A stretch of DNA of 64,000 nt from Streptomyces cyanogenus (GTDB taxonomy: Bacteria > Actinomycetota > Actinomycetes > Streptomycetales > Streptomycetaceae), in the NCBI RefSeq assembly GCF_017526105.1, contig NZ_CP071839.1, forward strand, positions 5,595,001-5,659,000, given 5' to 3'. The translations under genes were made by a program, and so were the position numbers. Below are positions 16,484 to 25,890 of the stretch, in pieces (position 1 is the stretch's first letter; each line of letters opens with the position of its first letter). Below the pieces are notes generated by a model. The model worked only from the letters and a program-made list of their open reading frames with translations, did not search any database and was not told the DNA's origin.

Positions 16484-18616
16484 TCACCCCTGCCCGGCCG
16501 GCCGGGGGAGAGAGCGCCGGAGGAAGTCCAGCTGCAGGAGCAGCAGGTTCTCGGCGACCGTCTCCTGCGGGGTCATGTGGGTCACCCCGGACAGCGGCAG
16601 CACCTCGTGCGGGCGGCCGGCGGCCAGCAGTGCGGAGGAGAGGCGCAGGGAGTGGGCGACGACCACGTTGTCGTCCGCCAGTCCGTGGACGACCATCATC
16701 GGGCGGTGCGGCTCGGCCGGGTCGACCAGGCCCGCGTCGTCGATCACCGAGTTGCGCCGGTAGACCTCCGGCTGCTCGTTCGGGTCGCCGAGGTAGCGCT
16801 CCTCGTAGTGGGTGTCGTACAGCCGCAGGTCGGTGACCGGCGCGCCGACCACCGCCGCGTGGAAGACGTCCGGGCGGCGCAGCACCGCCAGCGCCGCCAG
16901 GTAGCCGCCGAAGGACCAGCCGCGGACCGCCACCCGGGCCAGGTCCAGGGGGTACCGCTCGGCGAGCGCGTGCAGTGCGTCGACCTGGTCCTGGAGGACG
17001 ACGGCCGCCACGTCGTCCCGGATGGCCTTCTCCCAGGCCGGCGAGCGGCCCGGGGTGCCCCGGCCGTCGGCGACGATCACCGCGAAGCCCTGGTCGGCGA
17101 ACCACTGCGAGGTGAGGTGGGCGTTGTGCGCGGCGACCACCCGCTGGCCGTGCGGACCGCCGTAGGGGTCCATGAGGACCGGCAGGGGAGTGTCACCGTG
17201 GTAGTCCCGTGGCATAAGCACGGCGCACGGAATTCGGCGTGCGCCCCCCTCGGTGAGGGTCACCCGTGGGGACAAACCGGGATCTTCGGCGTACGACCGG
17301 ACAGTCGCCGTCGGTTTTCCGTCACACAGCACGCGGGCCCGGGTGCCCGGCCGGTCCAGCGCGGCGGACACCAGGACGGTCACGCCCCCGGAACGCACCG
17401 CCGAGTGCACGCCCGGCTCCTGCGACAGGCGTTCCACGCCCAGCTCGTTCACCCGGTACACATGGACTTCGCCAATTTCCGGTGTCTCGGCCTCCGGACC
17501 GGAAGAGGCGGAAACCAGTACGTCGTCCGCACCTACGTCCAGGACCGCCCGGATGTGCAACTGACCGCTGGTCAAGGGCCGTTCGCCGACCGTCAGTACC
17601 CGTGCGCCGCCCTCGTCCGCGATCCGGACAAGCTGCCCGGAAGGGCTCCAGCAGGGCACGCCGGCGAAAAGTTCCAGCCAAATCGGATCTTCGTCGGCGT
17701 GCACCATCCGGGTGGCCCCGGAATCCGGGTCCACGGCCAGGAACAGCTGGCTGCGCTGGTCCCGCGCCTGCACCAGCAACAGCGGCGCACCCGCCTCTGA
17801 CCAGTGCACACGCGCCAGATACGGATAACGCGAGCGGTCCCAGGCCACCTCCGTGCGCGTCCCGTCCAGCCCGTACACGAACAGCCGTACGTCCGCGTTC
17901 GGGGTGCCCGCTGCCGGGTACCGGATGTTGAGTGGGTCACGCTCCGGACGGGCCGGATCCGCGATCCACCACCGCCGTACCGGCGTGTCGTCCGCGCGCG
18001 CCACGAGCAGCCGGTCCGACCGCGGTGCCCACCAGAACCCCCGCGAGCGTGCCATCTCCTCGGCCGCGACGAACTCCGCGAGGCCGTAGGAGACGTCCGC
18101 CGACTCCGGCTCGGCCAGCGCCCGGTCGCCCTCCCCCTCGGCGCCCACCACCCGCAGCGCGCCCTGCGCGACGTACGCGACGTACCGTCCGTCGGGGGAG
18201 GGACGCGGGTCGATCACCGGCCCCGGGACCGGGAGTTCGCGTGCCGTACCGGCCCGCAGCTCCGCCGTGAAAAGCCGCCCTGACAAGGCGAAAGACGCCA
18301 ACTCCAGGGCGCTGTCGGTGGCGTAGCCGACGATGCCGGCGCCGCCCTCGCGGCTGCGCTCCCGGCGCGCCCGCTCCTCGGCGGACAGTTCCTCGGAGGC
18401 GCCCTGGAGGAGCACGCGCGGGTCGGCCGCCAGGCGCTCGGTGCCCTCCGGAAGGTCCAGTACCCACAGGGAGTTGGCCCGGTCGGTGCCGGAGCCGGAA
18501 CGCAGGAACGCGACACGCGAACCGTCGGGCGCCACGGTGAACGCACGCGGCGCGCCGAGCGTGAACCGCTGGGTCCGGGCGTGCCGACGGGGGAAGGAGT
18601 CAGCCTCGGTCGTCAT
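16484..18616 (-). CDS. S9 family serine peptidase (dipeptidyl peptidase IV-like)
   Basis: The 710-residue protein has a long N-terminal part of propeller-like repeats typical of DPP_N, followed by a prolyl-oligopeptidase catalytic domain. The nucleophile is in GWSFGGYLAAL (Ser about 568). A later Asp (HGLADDNVV) and His (SGVTHMTPQ) complete the triad. The start is placed at MTTEADSFPRRHARTQRFTL (18616); an upstream frame adds 26 unlikely residues. No signal peptide is seen, so it probably acts in the cytoplasm, where it could trim peptides imported by the two neighbouring transporters. That link is by proximity only. Confidence 0.87.
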   Translation of the reverse strand: MTTEADSFPRRHARTQRFTLGAPRAFTVAPDGSRVAFLRSGSGTDRANSLWVLDLPEGTERLAADPRVLLQGASEELSAEERARRERSREGGAGIVGYATDSALELASFALSGRLFTAELRAGTARELPVPGPVIDPRPSPDGRYVAYVAQGALRVVGAEGEGDRALAEPESADVSYGLAEFVAAEEMARSRGFWWAPRSDRLLVARADDTPVRRWWIADPARPERDPLNIRYPAAGTPNADVRLFVYGLDGTRTEVAWDRSRYPYLARVHWSEAGAPLLLVQARDQRSQLFLAVDPDSGATRMVHADEDPIWLELFAGVPCWSPSGQLVRIADEGGARVLTVGERPLTSGQLHIRAVLDVGADDVLVSASSGPEAETPEIGEVHVYRVNELGVERLSQEPGVHSAVRSGGVTVLVSAALDRPGTRARVLCDGKPTATVRSYAEDPGLSPRVTLTEGGARRIPCAVLMPRDYHGDTPLPVLMDPYGGPHGQRVVAAHNAHLTSQWFADQGFAVIVADGRGTPGRSPAWEKAIRDDVAAVVLQDQVDALHALAERYPLDLARVAVRGWSFGGYLAALAVLRRPDVFHAAVVGAPVTDLRLYDTHYEERYLGDPNEQPEVYRRNSVIDDAGLVDPAEPHRPMMVVHGLADDNVVVAHSLRLSSALLAAGRPHEVLPLSGVTHMTPQETVAENLLLLQLDFLRRSLPRPAGQG

Positions 18617-18787
18617 ACCCCGACCATATTGGCCATGCGCCCCCTTGTGCGGCCGTGCGCCGACGGATGCGCGAGTACGGATAGTTATGATCACTACCGC
18701 AGAGTGGGTATGAACCTGCTGGCGTCTGCATGGACTTGCTCAACTGATCCGAACCCGCGTCCCTGGGATCTTTGGAGGTGAGCCGCC

Positions 18788-18982
18788 GTGGCACTCTCGA
18801 TTTCGGCGGTGGTGCTGCTGGCGATCATCGTCTTCCTGCTGATCAAGAAGTCAGGGCTGAAGGGCGGCCACGCCGTCGTCTGCATCCTGCTCGGCTTCTA
18901 CCTCGCCTCCTCGACCGTCGCTCCCACGATCAGCGAGCTGACGACGAACGTCGCCAGCATGATCGGCAGCATCAAGTTCTGA
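18788..18982 (+). CDS. small two-helix membrane protein, conserved hypothetical
   Basis: The 64-residue product consists of one hydrophobic helix (ALSISAVVLLAIIVFLLI), a basic turn (KKSGLKGGH) and a second helix (AVVCILLGFYLASSTVA), then a short polar tail. GTG at 18788 is preceded by GGAGGTG at good spacing. I recall close homologues in many streptomycetes but no assigned function. It stands alone, divergent from the peptidase and upstream of mshB. Confidence 0.75.
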   Translation: MALSISAVVLLAIIVFLLIKKSGLKGGHAVVCILLGFYLASSTVAPTISELTTNVASMIGSIKF

Positions 18983-19017
18983 CGGCCGCCGTCCCGGGGG
19001 CCGGCGTGGGGACCTCG

Positions 19018-19030
19018 TAGGGTGGTTCCC
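19018..19030 (+). promoter_or_regulatory. leaderless-type -10 box of mshB
   Basis: TAGGGT (19018-19023) is followed by seven bases and then the ATG of mshB. A TAnnnT hexamer at that distance would put transcription start on the A of the ATG. No ribosome site is present between. No -35 element is convincing. Confidence 0.6.
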
Positions 19031-19891
19031 ATGACGGAACTGCCCTCCCGGCGTCTTCTCCTGGTGCACGCGCACCCGGACGACGAGTCGATCAACAACG
19101 GCGCGACCATGGCCAGGTACGCGGCCGAGGGTGCCCACGTGACCCTGGTCACCTGCACCCTGGGGGAGCGGGGCGAGGTCATCCCGCCGGAGCTGCGGCA
19201 TCTGACGGGCCCGGCGCTGGGTGCGCACCGGCGCGGCGAGCTGGCCGCGGCCACGGCCGCGCTCGGCGTCCGGGACGTCCGGCTGCTCGGCGGCGCCGGG
19301 CGGTACGGCGACTCCGGGATGATGGGCCTGGCCGAGAACGCCGACCCCGGCTGCTTCTGGCAGGCCGACGTCGACGAGGCCGCCGGCCGGCTGGCCGAGG
19401 TGATCCTGGAGGTCCGCCCGCAGGTCCTCGTGACGTACGACGACCACGGCGGCTACGGGCACCCGGACCACATCCAGGCCCACCGCGTCGCCATGCGCGC
19501 GGTCGACCTCGCGGCCGAACGCGGCCACCGTGTCGCCAAGGTGTACTGGAACCGCGTCCCGCGCTCCGTCGCCGACGCCGCCTTCGCCCGCCTCCAGGAC
19601 GAGCTGTCCGCACTGCCGTTCGACAAGAGCGCGACCGTGGACGACGTACCCGGCGTGGTGGACGACGAGCGGATCACCACCACGGTCGACGGCACCGCGT
19701 ACGCCGCCGCCAAGGCCGCCGCGATGCGCGCCCACGCCACGCAGATCGAGGTCGCCGAGCCCTGCTTCGCGCTCTCCAACGCACTCGCCCAGCCGCTGTT
19801 CACCACCGAGTACTACGAGTTGGTGCGCGGGGCCGGACAGCCCGGCGAGACCGACCTGTTCGCCGGCCTCGACCTCGGGGAGGCGTCGTGA
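19031..19891 (+). CDS. mshB: mycothiol biosynthesis deacetylase MshB
   Basis: The 286-residue protein starts MTELPSRRLLLVHAHPDDES. AHPDD and the later GYGHPDHIQAH supply the zinc ligands and catalytic residues of the LmbE/PIG-L deacetylases, and length and the GERGEVIPPELRHLTG segment fit MshB. It removes the acetyl group from GlcNAc-inositol, the second committed step of mycothiol synthesis in the cytoplasm. The ATG at 19031 is preferred to the GTG at 19022 because of the -10 box at 19018. Its stop overlaps the next gene (GTGA). Confidence 0.9.
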   Translation: MTELPSRRLLLVHAHPDDESINNGATMARYAAEGAHVTLVTCTLGERGEVIPPELRHLTGPALGAHRRGELAAATAALGVRDVRLLGGAGRYGDSGMMGLAENADPGCFWQADVDEAAGRLAEVILEVRPQVLVTYDDHGGYGHPDHIQAHRVAMRAVDLAAERGHRVAKVYWNRVPRSVADAAFARLQDELSALPFDKSATVDDVPGVVDDERITTTVDGTAYAAAKAAAMRAHATQIEVAEPCFALSNALAQPLFTTEYYELVRGAGQPGETDLFAGLDLGEAS

Positions 19892-20304
19892 GCGACGGCG
19901 GAAACGGCTCCCTGCTCACCCAGCCGCTGCGCCCGCCCTCCGCCGGCCGGGCCGCCGCCCTCGTCGGTCTGTTCCTGCTCGGCGCGCTCGTCGGCATCGC
20001 CGGTGCCCTGGTGCAGGCCGGCTGGTTCCCCGGCGGGCTGCTGCTCGCCCTCGCCGGCGCCGCCGGGCTCTTCCTCGGCGGCGCCCGCGCCACGGCGAGC
20101 CGGGGTGGGGCGGTCGCGCCGGCGGCGGGCTGGATCGTCGCCGTCGTCCTGCTCACGACCGCGCGGCCCGAGGGCGACTTCCTGTTCGGCGCGGGCGGCG
20201 GTTCCTACCTCTTCCTGCTCGGCGGCATGGCCCTCGCTGTGATCTGCGCCACCGTCGGCACCGGGCGGCAACCTCGTGGCGGCTCCGCCCGACTTGGGAA
20301 GTGA
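19888..20304 (+). CDS. DUF6113-type membrane protein
   Basis: The 138-residue protein has four predicted membrane segments (for example AAALVGLFLLGALVGIAGAL and YLFLLGGMALAVICATVGT). Its GTG overlaps the mshB stop by 4 bp, so it is translationally coupled. The same partner follows mshB in mycobacteria (Rv1171 region, from memory). Function unknown. Confidence 0.75.
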   Translation: MSDGGNGSLLTQPLRPPSAGRAAALVGLFLLGALVGIAGALVQAGWFPGGLLLALAGAAGLFLGGARATASRGGAVAPAAGWIVAVVLLTTARPEGDFLFGAGGGSYLFLLGGMALAVICATVGTGRQPRGGSARLGK

Positions 20305-20461
20305 CGTCCCACTTCGCCGTCCGGCGCGCGTGCGCGTCCGGTGTGGGTTTCCTCGGCGGTCGCGGGATAACCGCCAGAAGTGGCCAGTATGGTGGTGCGC
20401 GCCGCCGAGCCGCCCGCAGTGAGGTCGTCACGGGCGGTGGAGCCAACTGGGAGAACCTGCC

Positions 20462-22861
20462 TTGAGTCGTGAAACTGACACTCCGTCCTCCGGGCCCAAC
20501 GGGCGCGGCGGAGCCGCATACCCCTCCGGCACGCCGCCGTACGGGACCCCCATGGTTTCCGACGACGGTACGGACGCGGGCCGTTCGGGCACGCGGCCGG
20601 AGGAGAAGAAGACCGAGACCACGCTGACGACCCGGATCCGGATCAACATCCCCGGCTCCCGGCCCATCCCGCCGGTCGTCGTGCGCACGCCCGTCGGGGA
20701 CGGCGGGGGTTCCGGGGAGGACGCGCCCGCCGCCGAGCCGCGGCCCGCGGCCGACCGGACGCCCGCCGGTGCCGCCGCCGACGCCCCGGCCGAGCCCGCG
20801 GCCCAGGCGGAGGAGAAGGCCAGCGACTGGTTCGCGCCCCGCAAGTCCTCGGCCCCCAAGGCCGGTCCGGGCGGCGGTGGCACGAACGGCGCCGGGATCC
20901 CCGGCGGTTCCGCCGCCCCCGCCGGCCCGTCGGGCGGCCGTACGGGTGGCCCGGCGGCGTCCGGCCCGGCCGGTACCACCGGCGCACGCCCCAGCGGCGG
21001 CCGTCCCGGCGGTGTGGTCGGCTCCATGAGCGTGCCGGGCGGCTCCCGCTCCGGCGGTACGAACGGCAAGGGCCTGCCCGGCGCCACCGGCGGCCCCGTC
21101 GCCCCGGGCCACGGCGGCGGCACCGGCTCCTTCGACGTGACCGAGGCGCTGACCGCGGGCCCGCTGGGCGGCGGCTCCCGCCCCGGCTCCGCAGGCTCCG
21201 GCGAGTCCCGCCGGGACGACCTGCCGTACTTCTCGGACCGGGACGACGCCGGCCAGGACGGCCTCGGCGCCGGAGCGGCCGGCCAGGACGGCTACGGGGC
21301 CGGTACGGCGGGCCCCGGTGCCCAGGGCTTCGGCGGCGGTGCGGCCGGCGCCCGCGGGCAGGACGGCTACGGCGGTGCGGCGGGCGGTGCCCACGGGCAC
21401 GGCGGCGCCAGCGGCTTCAACGGACCCGGCGGTTCCGGGGGTCCCGGCGGCCCGCAGGGCCCGGCCGGTCCCACGGGCGGCCCGGTCACCGGCGACGGCA
21501 CCCTCGTCCCGCCGGCCGCGGGCGGCCTCGGCGTGGGGCCGGGCGAGCCCTTCGACGGTCCCTCCGGCACCGGTTACGGCCAGGGCACCCCGCCCGGCCG
21601 CAGCGCCCTCGCCGACATCGCCGACCTCGACGGCCCCGGCGGTCCGGCGGCCGGTCCCGCGGGCCGGGGCCCCGGTGGCGGGTTCGGCGACGACACCGCG
21701 ATCCTCACGCCGCAGAAGCCGGCCCCGGAGCCGGGCACGCCCGGCTACCGCTCCCCGGCCGCCGACAACGTCTCCGGACACACGGTCACCAGCGGCATCC
21801 CGGTCGTCCCGCACGCGGGGAACGCCCCGTTCGGCCCCCACTCCGACGTCCCGGCGGCGGCCGCGGCGCCCAAGCCCCAGCAGCCGGCCGCGCCCAAGGC
21901 GGCGGGCAAGCCGAAGAAGAAGGGCCGCAGCAAGCTGATGCTGCTCGGCGTCGGCGTGTTCGTCGTCGCCGGCGGCGCCTACGGCGCCGGCCTGCTGATG
22001 AACCACACCGACGTGCCCAAGGGCACCACCGTGCTCGGTGTCGACATCGGCGGCGGCACCCGCGACGACGCCGTCAAGAAGCTGGACGACGCCTTCGGCA
22101 GCCGGGTGGACAAGCCGCTGAAGCTGTCCGTGGGCGGCAACACGGTCACCCTGACGCCGGAGAACGCGGGGCTGCAGTTCGACTACCAGGCCACCGTGAG
22201 CGAGGCCGCGAAGAGCGACTACAACCCGATGCACGTCGTCGGCTCCCTCTTCGGGCAGAAGCGTGTGGTCGAGCCGGTCATGCCGGTGGACGAGGAGAAG
22301 CTGCAGGCCGCCCTCCAGCAGGCCGGCGGCGGCTCCGGCTCGGTCACCGACGGCACCATCAAAATCGAGTCCGGCAAGGCCGTGGCCGTCTACGGCAAGG
22401 CGGGCAAGGCCATCGACGCCGGCCGCTCGGCCGACGCCGTCGAAAAGGCCTACCGCACGCTGGTGGAGAAGGGCGCCGTGCCCCCGGTCGCCGTGCCGAC
22501 CACCACCAAGCAGCCGACGGTGCCGAACTCCGAGGTCGACCGGATGATGAAGGACTTCGCGCAGCCCGCGATGTCCGGCCTGGTCCGGGTGCAGACCGAC
22601 GCGGCGCACAGCATCCGGTTCGGCCCGGTGTCGCTGCCGAAGATCCTCGGTTTCAAGGCCGTCGACGGCAAGCTCGTGGACACGTACGACCTCAAGGCGC
22701 TCAAGGAGGCGTACGGCAGCACCTTCGACGGGGTGCAGATCCAGACCGCGACCGGGAAGCGGGGCGTCCTGCCGCAGGACGTCGTCGCCGCTCTGCGAAC
22801 GGCGCTGCGCGGCAGGACGGCCGCGGAGCGGGTCGGGGTCATCGACACCAACCCCAGCTAG
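20462..22861 (+). CDS. membrane-anchored protein with VanW-type peptidoglycan-binding-like domain and long disordered N-terminus
   Basis: The 799-residue protein begins at a TTG with GGGAG upstream. About 480 residues of Gly/Pro/Ala-rich low-complexity sequence are followed by a basic stop (KPKKKGRSKLM), one membrane helix (LLGVGVFVVAGGAYGAGLLM) and an extracytoplasmic region of about 285 residues. GTTVLGVDIGGGTRDDAVKK and VTLTPENAGLQFDYQATVSE mark PG_binding_4 (the module preceding VanW domains). A complete VanW domain is not seen. A role in cell-wall attachment or remodelling is inferred. The cytoplasmic region is unusually long. Confidence 0.75.
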   Translation: MSRETDTPSSGPNGRGGAAYPSGTPPYGTPMVSDDGTDAGRSGTRPEEKKTETTLTTRIRINIPGSRPIPPVVVRTPVGDGGGSGEDAPAAEPRPAADRTPAGAAADAPAEPAAQAEEKASDWFAPRKSSAPKAGPGGGGTNGAGIPGGSAAPAGPSGGRTGGPAASGPAGTTGARPSGGRPGGVVGSMSVPGGSRSGGTNGKGLPGATGGPVAPGHGGGTGSFDVTEALTAGPLGGGSRPGSAGSGESRRDDLPYFSDRDDAGQDGLGAGAAGQDGYGAGTAGPGAQGFGGGAAGARGQDGYGGAAGGAHGHGGASGFNGPGGSGGPGGPQGPAGPTGGPVTGDGTLVPPAAGGLGVGPGEPFDGPSGTGYGQGTPPGRSALADIADLDGPGGPAAGPAGRGPGGGFGDDTAILTPQKPAPEPGTPGYRSPAADNVSGHTVTSGIPVVPHAGNAPFGPHSDVPAAAAAPKPQQPAAPKAAGKPKKKGRSKLMLLGVGVFVVAGGAYGAGLLMNHTDVPKGTTVLGVDIGGGTRDDAVKKLDDAFGSRVDKPLKLSVGGNTVTLTPENAGLQFDYQATVSEAAKSDYNPMHVVGSLFGQKRVVEPVMPVDEEKLQAALQQAGGGSGSVTDGTIKIESGKAVAVYGKAGKAIDAGRSADAVEKAYRTLVEKGAVPPVAVPTTTKQPTVPNSEVDRMMKDFAQPAMSGLVRVQTDAAHSIRFGPVSLPKILGFKAVDGKLVDTYDLKALKEAYGSTFDGVQIQTATGKRGVLPQDVVAALRTALRGRTAAERVGVIDTNPS

Positions 22862-22951
22862 TCACTCCGCAGGAGATGCCGTGACGGGCCCGTGGCCGTC
22901 CACGGGTCCGTCACGGCCGGTCACGCGGTTCCCCGCGCCCCGTCGGGCGCT

Positions 22952-22980
22952 TGTCATCCGTCCCGCATGACATCTGTCAT
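22952..22980 (+). promoter_or_regulatory. palindromic operator upstream of the ABC/two-component operon
   Basis: ATGACATCTGTCAT (22967-22980) is a perfect 6-2-6 palindrome, and a third TGTCAT half-site lies at 22952-22957. The cluster ends 59 bp before the first ATG of the operon, whose last gene encodes a NarL-type regulator. A binding site for that regulator is the simplest explanation. Confidence 0.5.
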
Positions 22981-23039
22981 CCGGCACTCGGGACCGGCGA
23001 CACTGCCGGGGCCGGCGCCCTCCCGGCCACCATGGACGC

Positions 23040-23966
23040 ATGACGACGACAGTGGCGCCCACCACCACCCCGGTGGTCGGGTTCGACCAGGTGACCAAGA
23101 CGTACGGGAGCGTGCGGGCCGTCGACGGCCTCTCGCTCCGGCTGTACCCGGGCGAGACCGTCGCCCTCCTCGGCCCGAACGGGGCCGGCAAGTCCACCAC
23201 CCTGGACCTGCTCCTCGGGCTCAAGCACGCCGACAGCGGCACGGTGAGCCTGTTCGGCACCGGCCCGCGCGAGGCGATCGTCGCCGGCCGGGTCGGCGCC
23301 ATGCTGCAGAGCGGCGGCCTGATGGACGGGGTCACCGTCACCGAACTCGTCAGGCTGGCCTGCTCGCTGCACCCGCGGCCGTACCCGGTGTCCGAGGTGC
23401 TGGCCCGCGCGGGCGTCACCCAGATCGCCGACCGCAAGGTCGACAAGCTCTCCGGCGGCCAGGCCCAGCGGGTCCGGTTCGCCCTCGCCACCGCCGGCGA
23501 CAGCGACCTGATCATCCTCGACGAGCCGACCACCGGCATGGACGTCTCCGCCCGCCAGGCCTTCTGGGCCACCATGCGGGAACAGGCCGACCAGGGCCGT
23601 ACGGTCCTCTTCGCCACCCACTACCTGGAAGAGGCCGACGCCATCGCCGACCGGGTGCTCGTGCTGCACCGGGGGCGGCTGCTCGCCGACGGCACCGCGG
23701 CCGAGATCAAGGCCAGGGCGGGCGCGCGGCGGATCTCCTTCGACCTGGAGGGCGGGATCGACGACAGCGCCCTGCGGGGCCTGCCCTTCCTCACATCCCT
23801 CGACGTGTCGGGCCAGACGGTCCGCATCCAGTCGTCCGACGCCGACGCGACCGTGCACGCCCTGTACGGCCTCGGCGTCTACCCCCGCAATCTCGAAGTC
23901 GCCGGGCTCGGTCTGGAGCAGGCCTTCGTCGCCATCACGGAGGCCGAGGAGGCCAGGCAGTCGTGA
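23040..23966 (+). CDS. ABC exporter ATPase (drug/lipid type)
   Basis: The 308-residue protein contains one ATP-binding domain: Walker A (GPNGAGKSTT), signature (LSGGQAQRVRFALA), Walker B (LIILDEPTTGMD) and switch His (FATHYLEEADAI). The short C-terminal tail is usual for the DrrA/CcmA class of exporter ATPases. No ribosome site precedes the ATG. It works with the ABC-2 permease encoded next (GTGA overlap). Confidence 0.9.
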   Translation: MTTTVAPTTTPVVGFDQVTKTYGSVRAVDGLSLRLYPGETVALLGPNGAGKSTTLDLLLGLKHADSGTVSLFGTGPREAIVAGRVGAMLQSGGLMDGVTVTELVRLACSLHPRPYPVSEVLARAGVTQIADRKVDKLSGGQAQRVRFALATAGDSDLIILDEPTTGMDVSARQAFWATMREQADQGRTVLFATHYLEEADAIADRVLVLHRGRLLADGTAAEIKARAGARRISFDLEGGIDDSALRGLPFLTSLDVSGQTVRIQSSDADATVHALYGLGVYPRNLEVAGLGLEQAFVAITEAEEARQS

Positions 23967-24703
23967 ACGCCCTGATCAAGCTCGAACTGGCCCGCGCCCT
24001 TCGGAACCGGAAATTCCTGTTCTTCTCGGTCCTCTATCCCTCGATCATCTACCTGATCTTCTCCAGCAGCGCCGGCTCGGCCGGGAAGGTCGACGGCAGC
24101 GATCTCACCGTCGCCACCTACCTGATGGTCTCCATGGCCTCCTTCGGCGCCCTGACCGCCGTCCTGATGGGCAACAGCGAGCGCATCGCCAAGGAACGCG
24201 AGAGCGGCTGGGTGCGGCAGCTGCGGCTGACCCCGCTGCCCGGACGCGGCTACGTCCTCGCCAAGACCGCGAGCGCCGCGGTGGTGAGCCTGCCGGCCAT
24301 CGTCGTCGTCTTCGCCGTCGCCGCCGGGGTCAAACACGTACGCCTGGACGCCTGGCAGTGGCTCGCGCTCACCGGGGTCATCTGGGCCGGCAGCCTCGTC
24401 TTCGCCGCGCTCGGCGTCGCCCTCGGCTACCTCGCCTCCGGCGACGCGGTCCGCCCGATCACGATGATCGTCTACTTCGGTCTGTCGATCCTCGGCGGCC
24501 TGTGGATGCCGTCCACCACGTTCCCGCAGTTCCTGCAGGACATCGCCGAGTGGCTGCCCACGCACGCGTACGCTGCCCTGGGACGGGCTGTCGAGCAGAG
24601 CCAGGCCCCGCACGCTGCGGACATCGCCGTCCTCGCCGTCTACTTCGTCCTCTTCTCGGGCGGTGCGGCCTGGCTGTACCGGAAGGACACGCTGAAGGCG
24701 TGA
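23963..24703 (+). CDS. ABC-2 type permease
   Basis: The 246-residue membrane protein starts MNALIKLELARALRNRKFLF and has six hydrophobic segments in the ABC2_membrane pattern, including the conserved LSILGGLWMPSTTFPQFLQDIAEWLP stretch (read here as two neighbouring motifs around GGLWMP and WLPTHAY). It pairs with the preceding ATPase. Its GTG overlaps the ATPase stop, and its own stop overlaps the kinase start. Substrate unknown; in DesKR-type settings such exporters are linked to membrane-lipid stress, by analogy. Confidence 0.88.
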   Translation: MNALIKLELARALRNRKFLFFSVLYPSIIYLIFSSSAGSAGKVDGSDLTVATYLMVSMASFGALTAVLMGNSERIAKERESGWVRQLRLTPLPGRGYVLAKTASAAVVSLPAIVVVFAVAAGVKHVRLDAWQWLALTGVIWAGSLVFAALGVALGYLASGDAVRPITMIVYFGLSILGGLWMPSTTFPQFLQDIAEWLPTHAYAALGRAVEQSQAPHAADIAVLAVYFVLFSGGAAWLYRKDTLKA

Positions 24704-25890
24704 GCACCATGACGGAGGACCGGGCCGGAATGCCGAAGCAGACCCCCCTGGGCTGGCCACCCCGCACCCGGCGCGAACTGCTGGTCAAGACGTTGTGGAT
24801 CGGGATCTGGCTGATCTTCCTCAGCTCGCCGGTCGAGGACCTGGTCAACGGCGGACACGGCACCGGCGCGACCGTGGCCGGTTCGCTCGGCCTCGCCGTC
24901 TTCGTCGGGGCCTACCTGACGCTGGTCTTCCGCAACATGGGCCGGCCGTTCTCCCCGCGCGTCGTGTTCACGCTCGGCGGGATCCTCGGCGTCCTCGCCC
25001 CCGTACTCGCCTACACGCTCGGCAGCGCCTGGCTGGGCCTGTTCGTCTACCTGTCGGTCGCCTGGGGAGCCACCCTGCCGCTGCGGGCGGCCTACTGGGC
25101 CATCCCGGCCTCCGCCCTGGTGATGTACCTCGTCGGCCTGCACTCGGGCGAGAAGGAGGCCCGCGGCCTGCTGTTCCTGGTGGCGCTGATCGGGTTCGCG
25201 ATGACCGGGGTCGGCCAACTCGTCCGCACCACGATCGAGTTGCGCAAGGCACGGGCCACCGTGGCCCAGCTCGCCGCCAACGAGGAGCGCCTGCGCCTCG
25301 CCCGCGACCTGCACGACCTGCTCGGCCACTCGCTGTCGCTGATCACGCTGAAGAGCGAGCTGGCCGGCCGGATGCTGCCCGACCACCCCGACAAGGCGGC
25401 CCAGCAGGTCGCCGACATCGAACAGGTCAGCCGGCAGGCCCTGGTGGACGTCCGGGAGGCCGTCACCGGCTACCGGCGGCCGCGGCTCGCCGCCGAACTC
25501 GCCGGCGTGCAGGTCGCCCTGACCGCCGCCGGGGTCGTCGCCGAGGTGCCGGCCGAACCCGACCTCGCCGACGTCCCCGAGGAGGCCGAGTCCGCGCTCG
25601 CCTGGGCACTGCGCGAGGCGGTCACCAACGTGGTCCGGCACAGCGGCGCCGAGCGCTGCGCCGTCCGGCTGCTGCGCCGGCAGACCCTGGACGGGCCGGT
25701 GCTCGAACTCTGCGTCGAGGACGACGGATCCGGCGGCTCCGGGACGGGCCCCGGCAACGGTCTGACCGGGCTGACCGAGCGGCTGGAGAAGGCCGGCGGC
25801 ACCCTGGAGGCGGGCCGCGCCAGGCACGGGTTCCGGCTGGTCGCCCGCGTCCCCACGGCCCCCGCGGCCCACGTAGGATCCGGGGCATGA
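24700..25890 (+). CDS. DesK-like sensor histidine kinase (HisKA_3 type)
   Basis: The 396-residue kinase has about five to six N-terminal membrane segments (residues ~30-175) and no large sensor domain, then a dimerisation/phosphoacceptor helix LARDLHDLLGHSLSLITL with His at about 205. The ATPase domain follows (REAVTNVVRHS N-box, EDDGSG and GNGLTGLTERL G-boxes). GTG at 24700 overlaps the permease stop; an in-frame ATG at 24709 is the alternative. Membrane topology resembles DesK, which senses membrane thickness. It phosphorylates the regulator encoded next. Confidence 0.88.
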   Translation: MSTMTEDRAGMPKQTPLGWPPRTRRELLVKTLWIGIWLIFLSSPVEDLVNGGHGTGATVAGSLGLAVFVGAYLTLVFRNMGRPFSPRVVFTLGGILGVLAPVLAYTLGSAWLGLFVYLSVAWGATLPLRAAYWAIPASALVMYLVGLHSGEKEARGLLFLVALIGFAMTGVGQLVRTTIELRKARATVAQLAANEERLRLARDLHDLLGHSLSLITLKSELAGRMLPDHPDKAAQQVADIEQVSRQALVDVREAVTGYRRPRLAAELAGVQVALTAAGVVAEVPAEPDLADVPEEAESALAWALREAVTNVVRHSGAERCAVRLLRRQTLDGPVLELCVEDDGSGGSGTGPGNGLTGLTERLEKAGGTLEAGRARHGFRLVARVPTAPAAHVGSGA

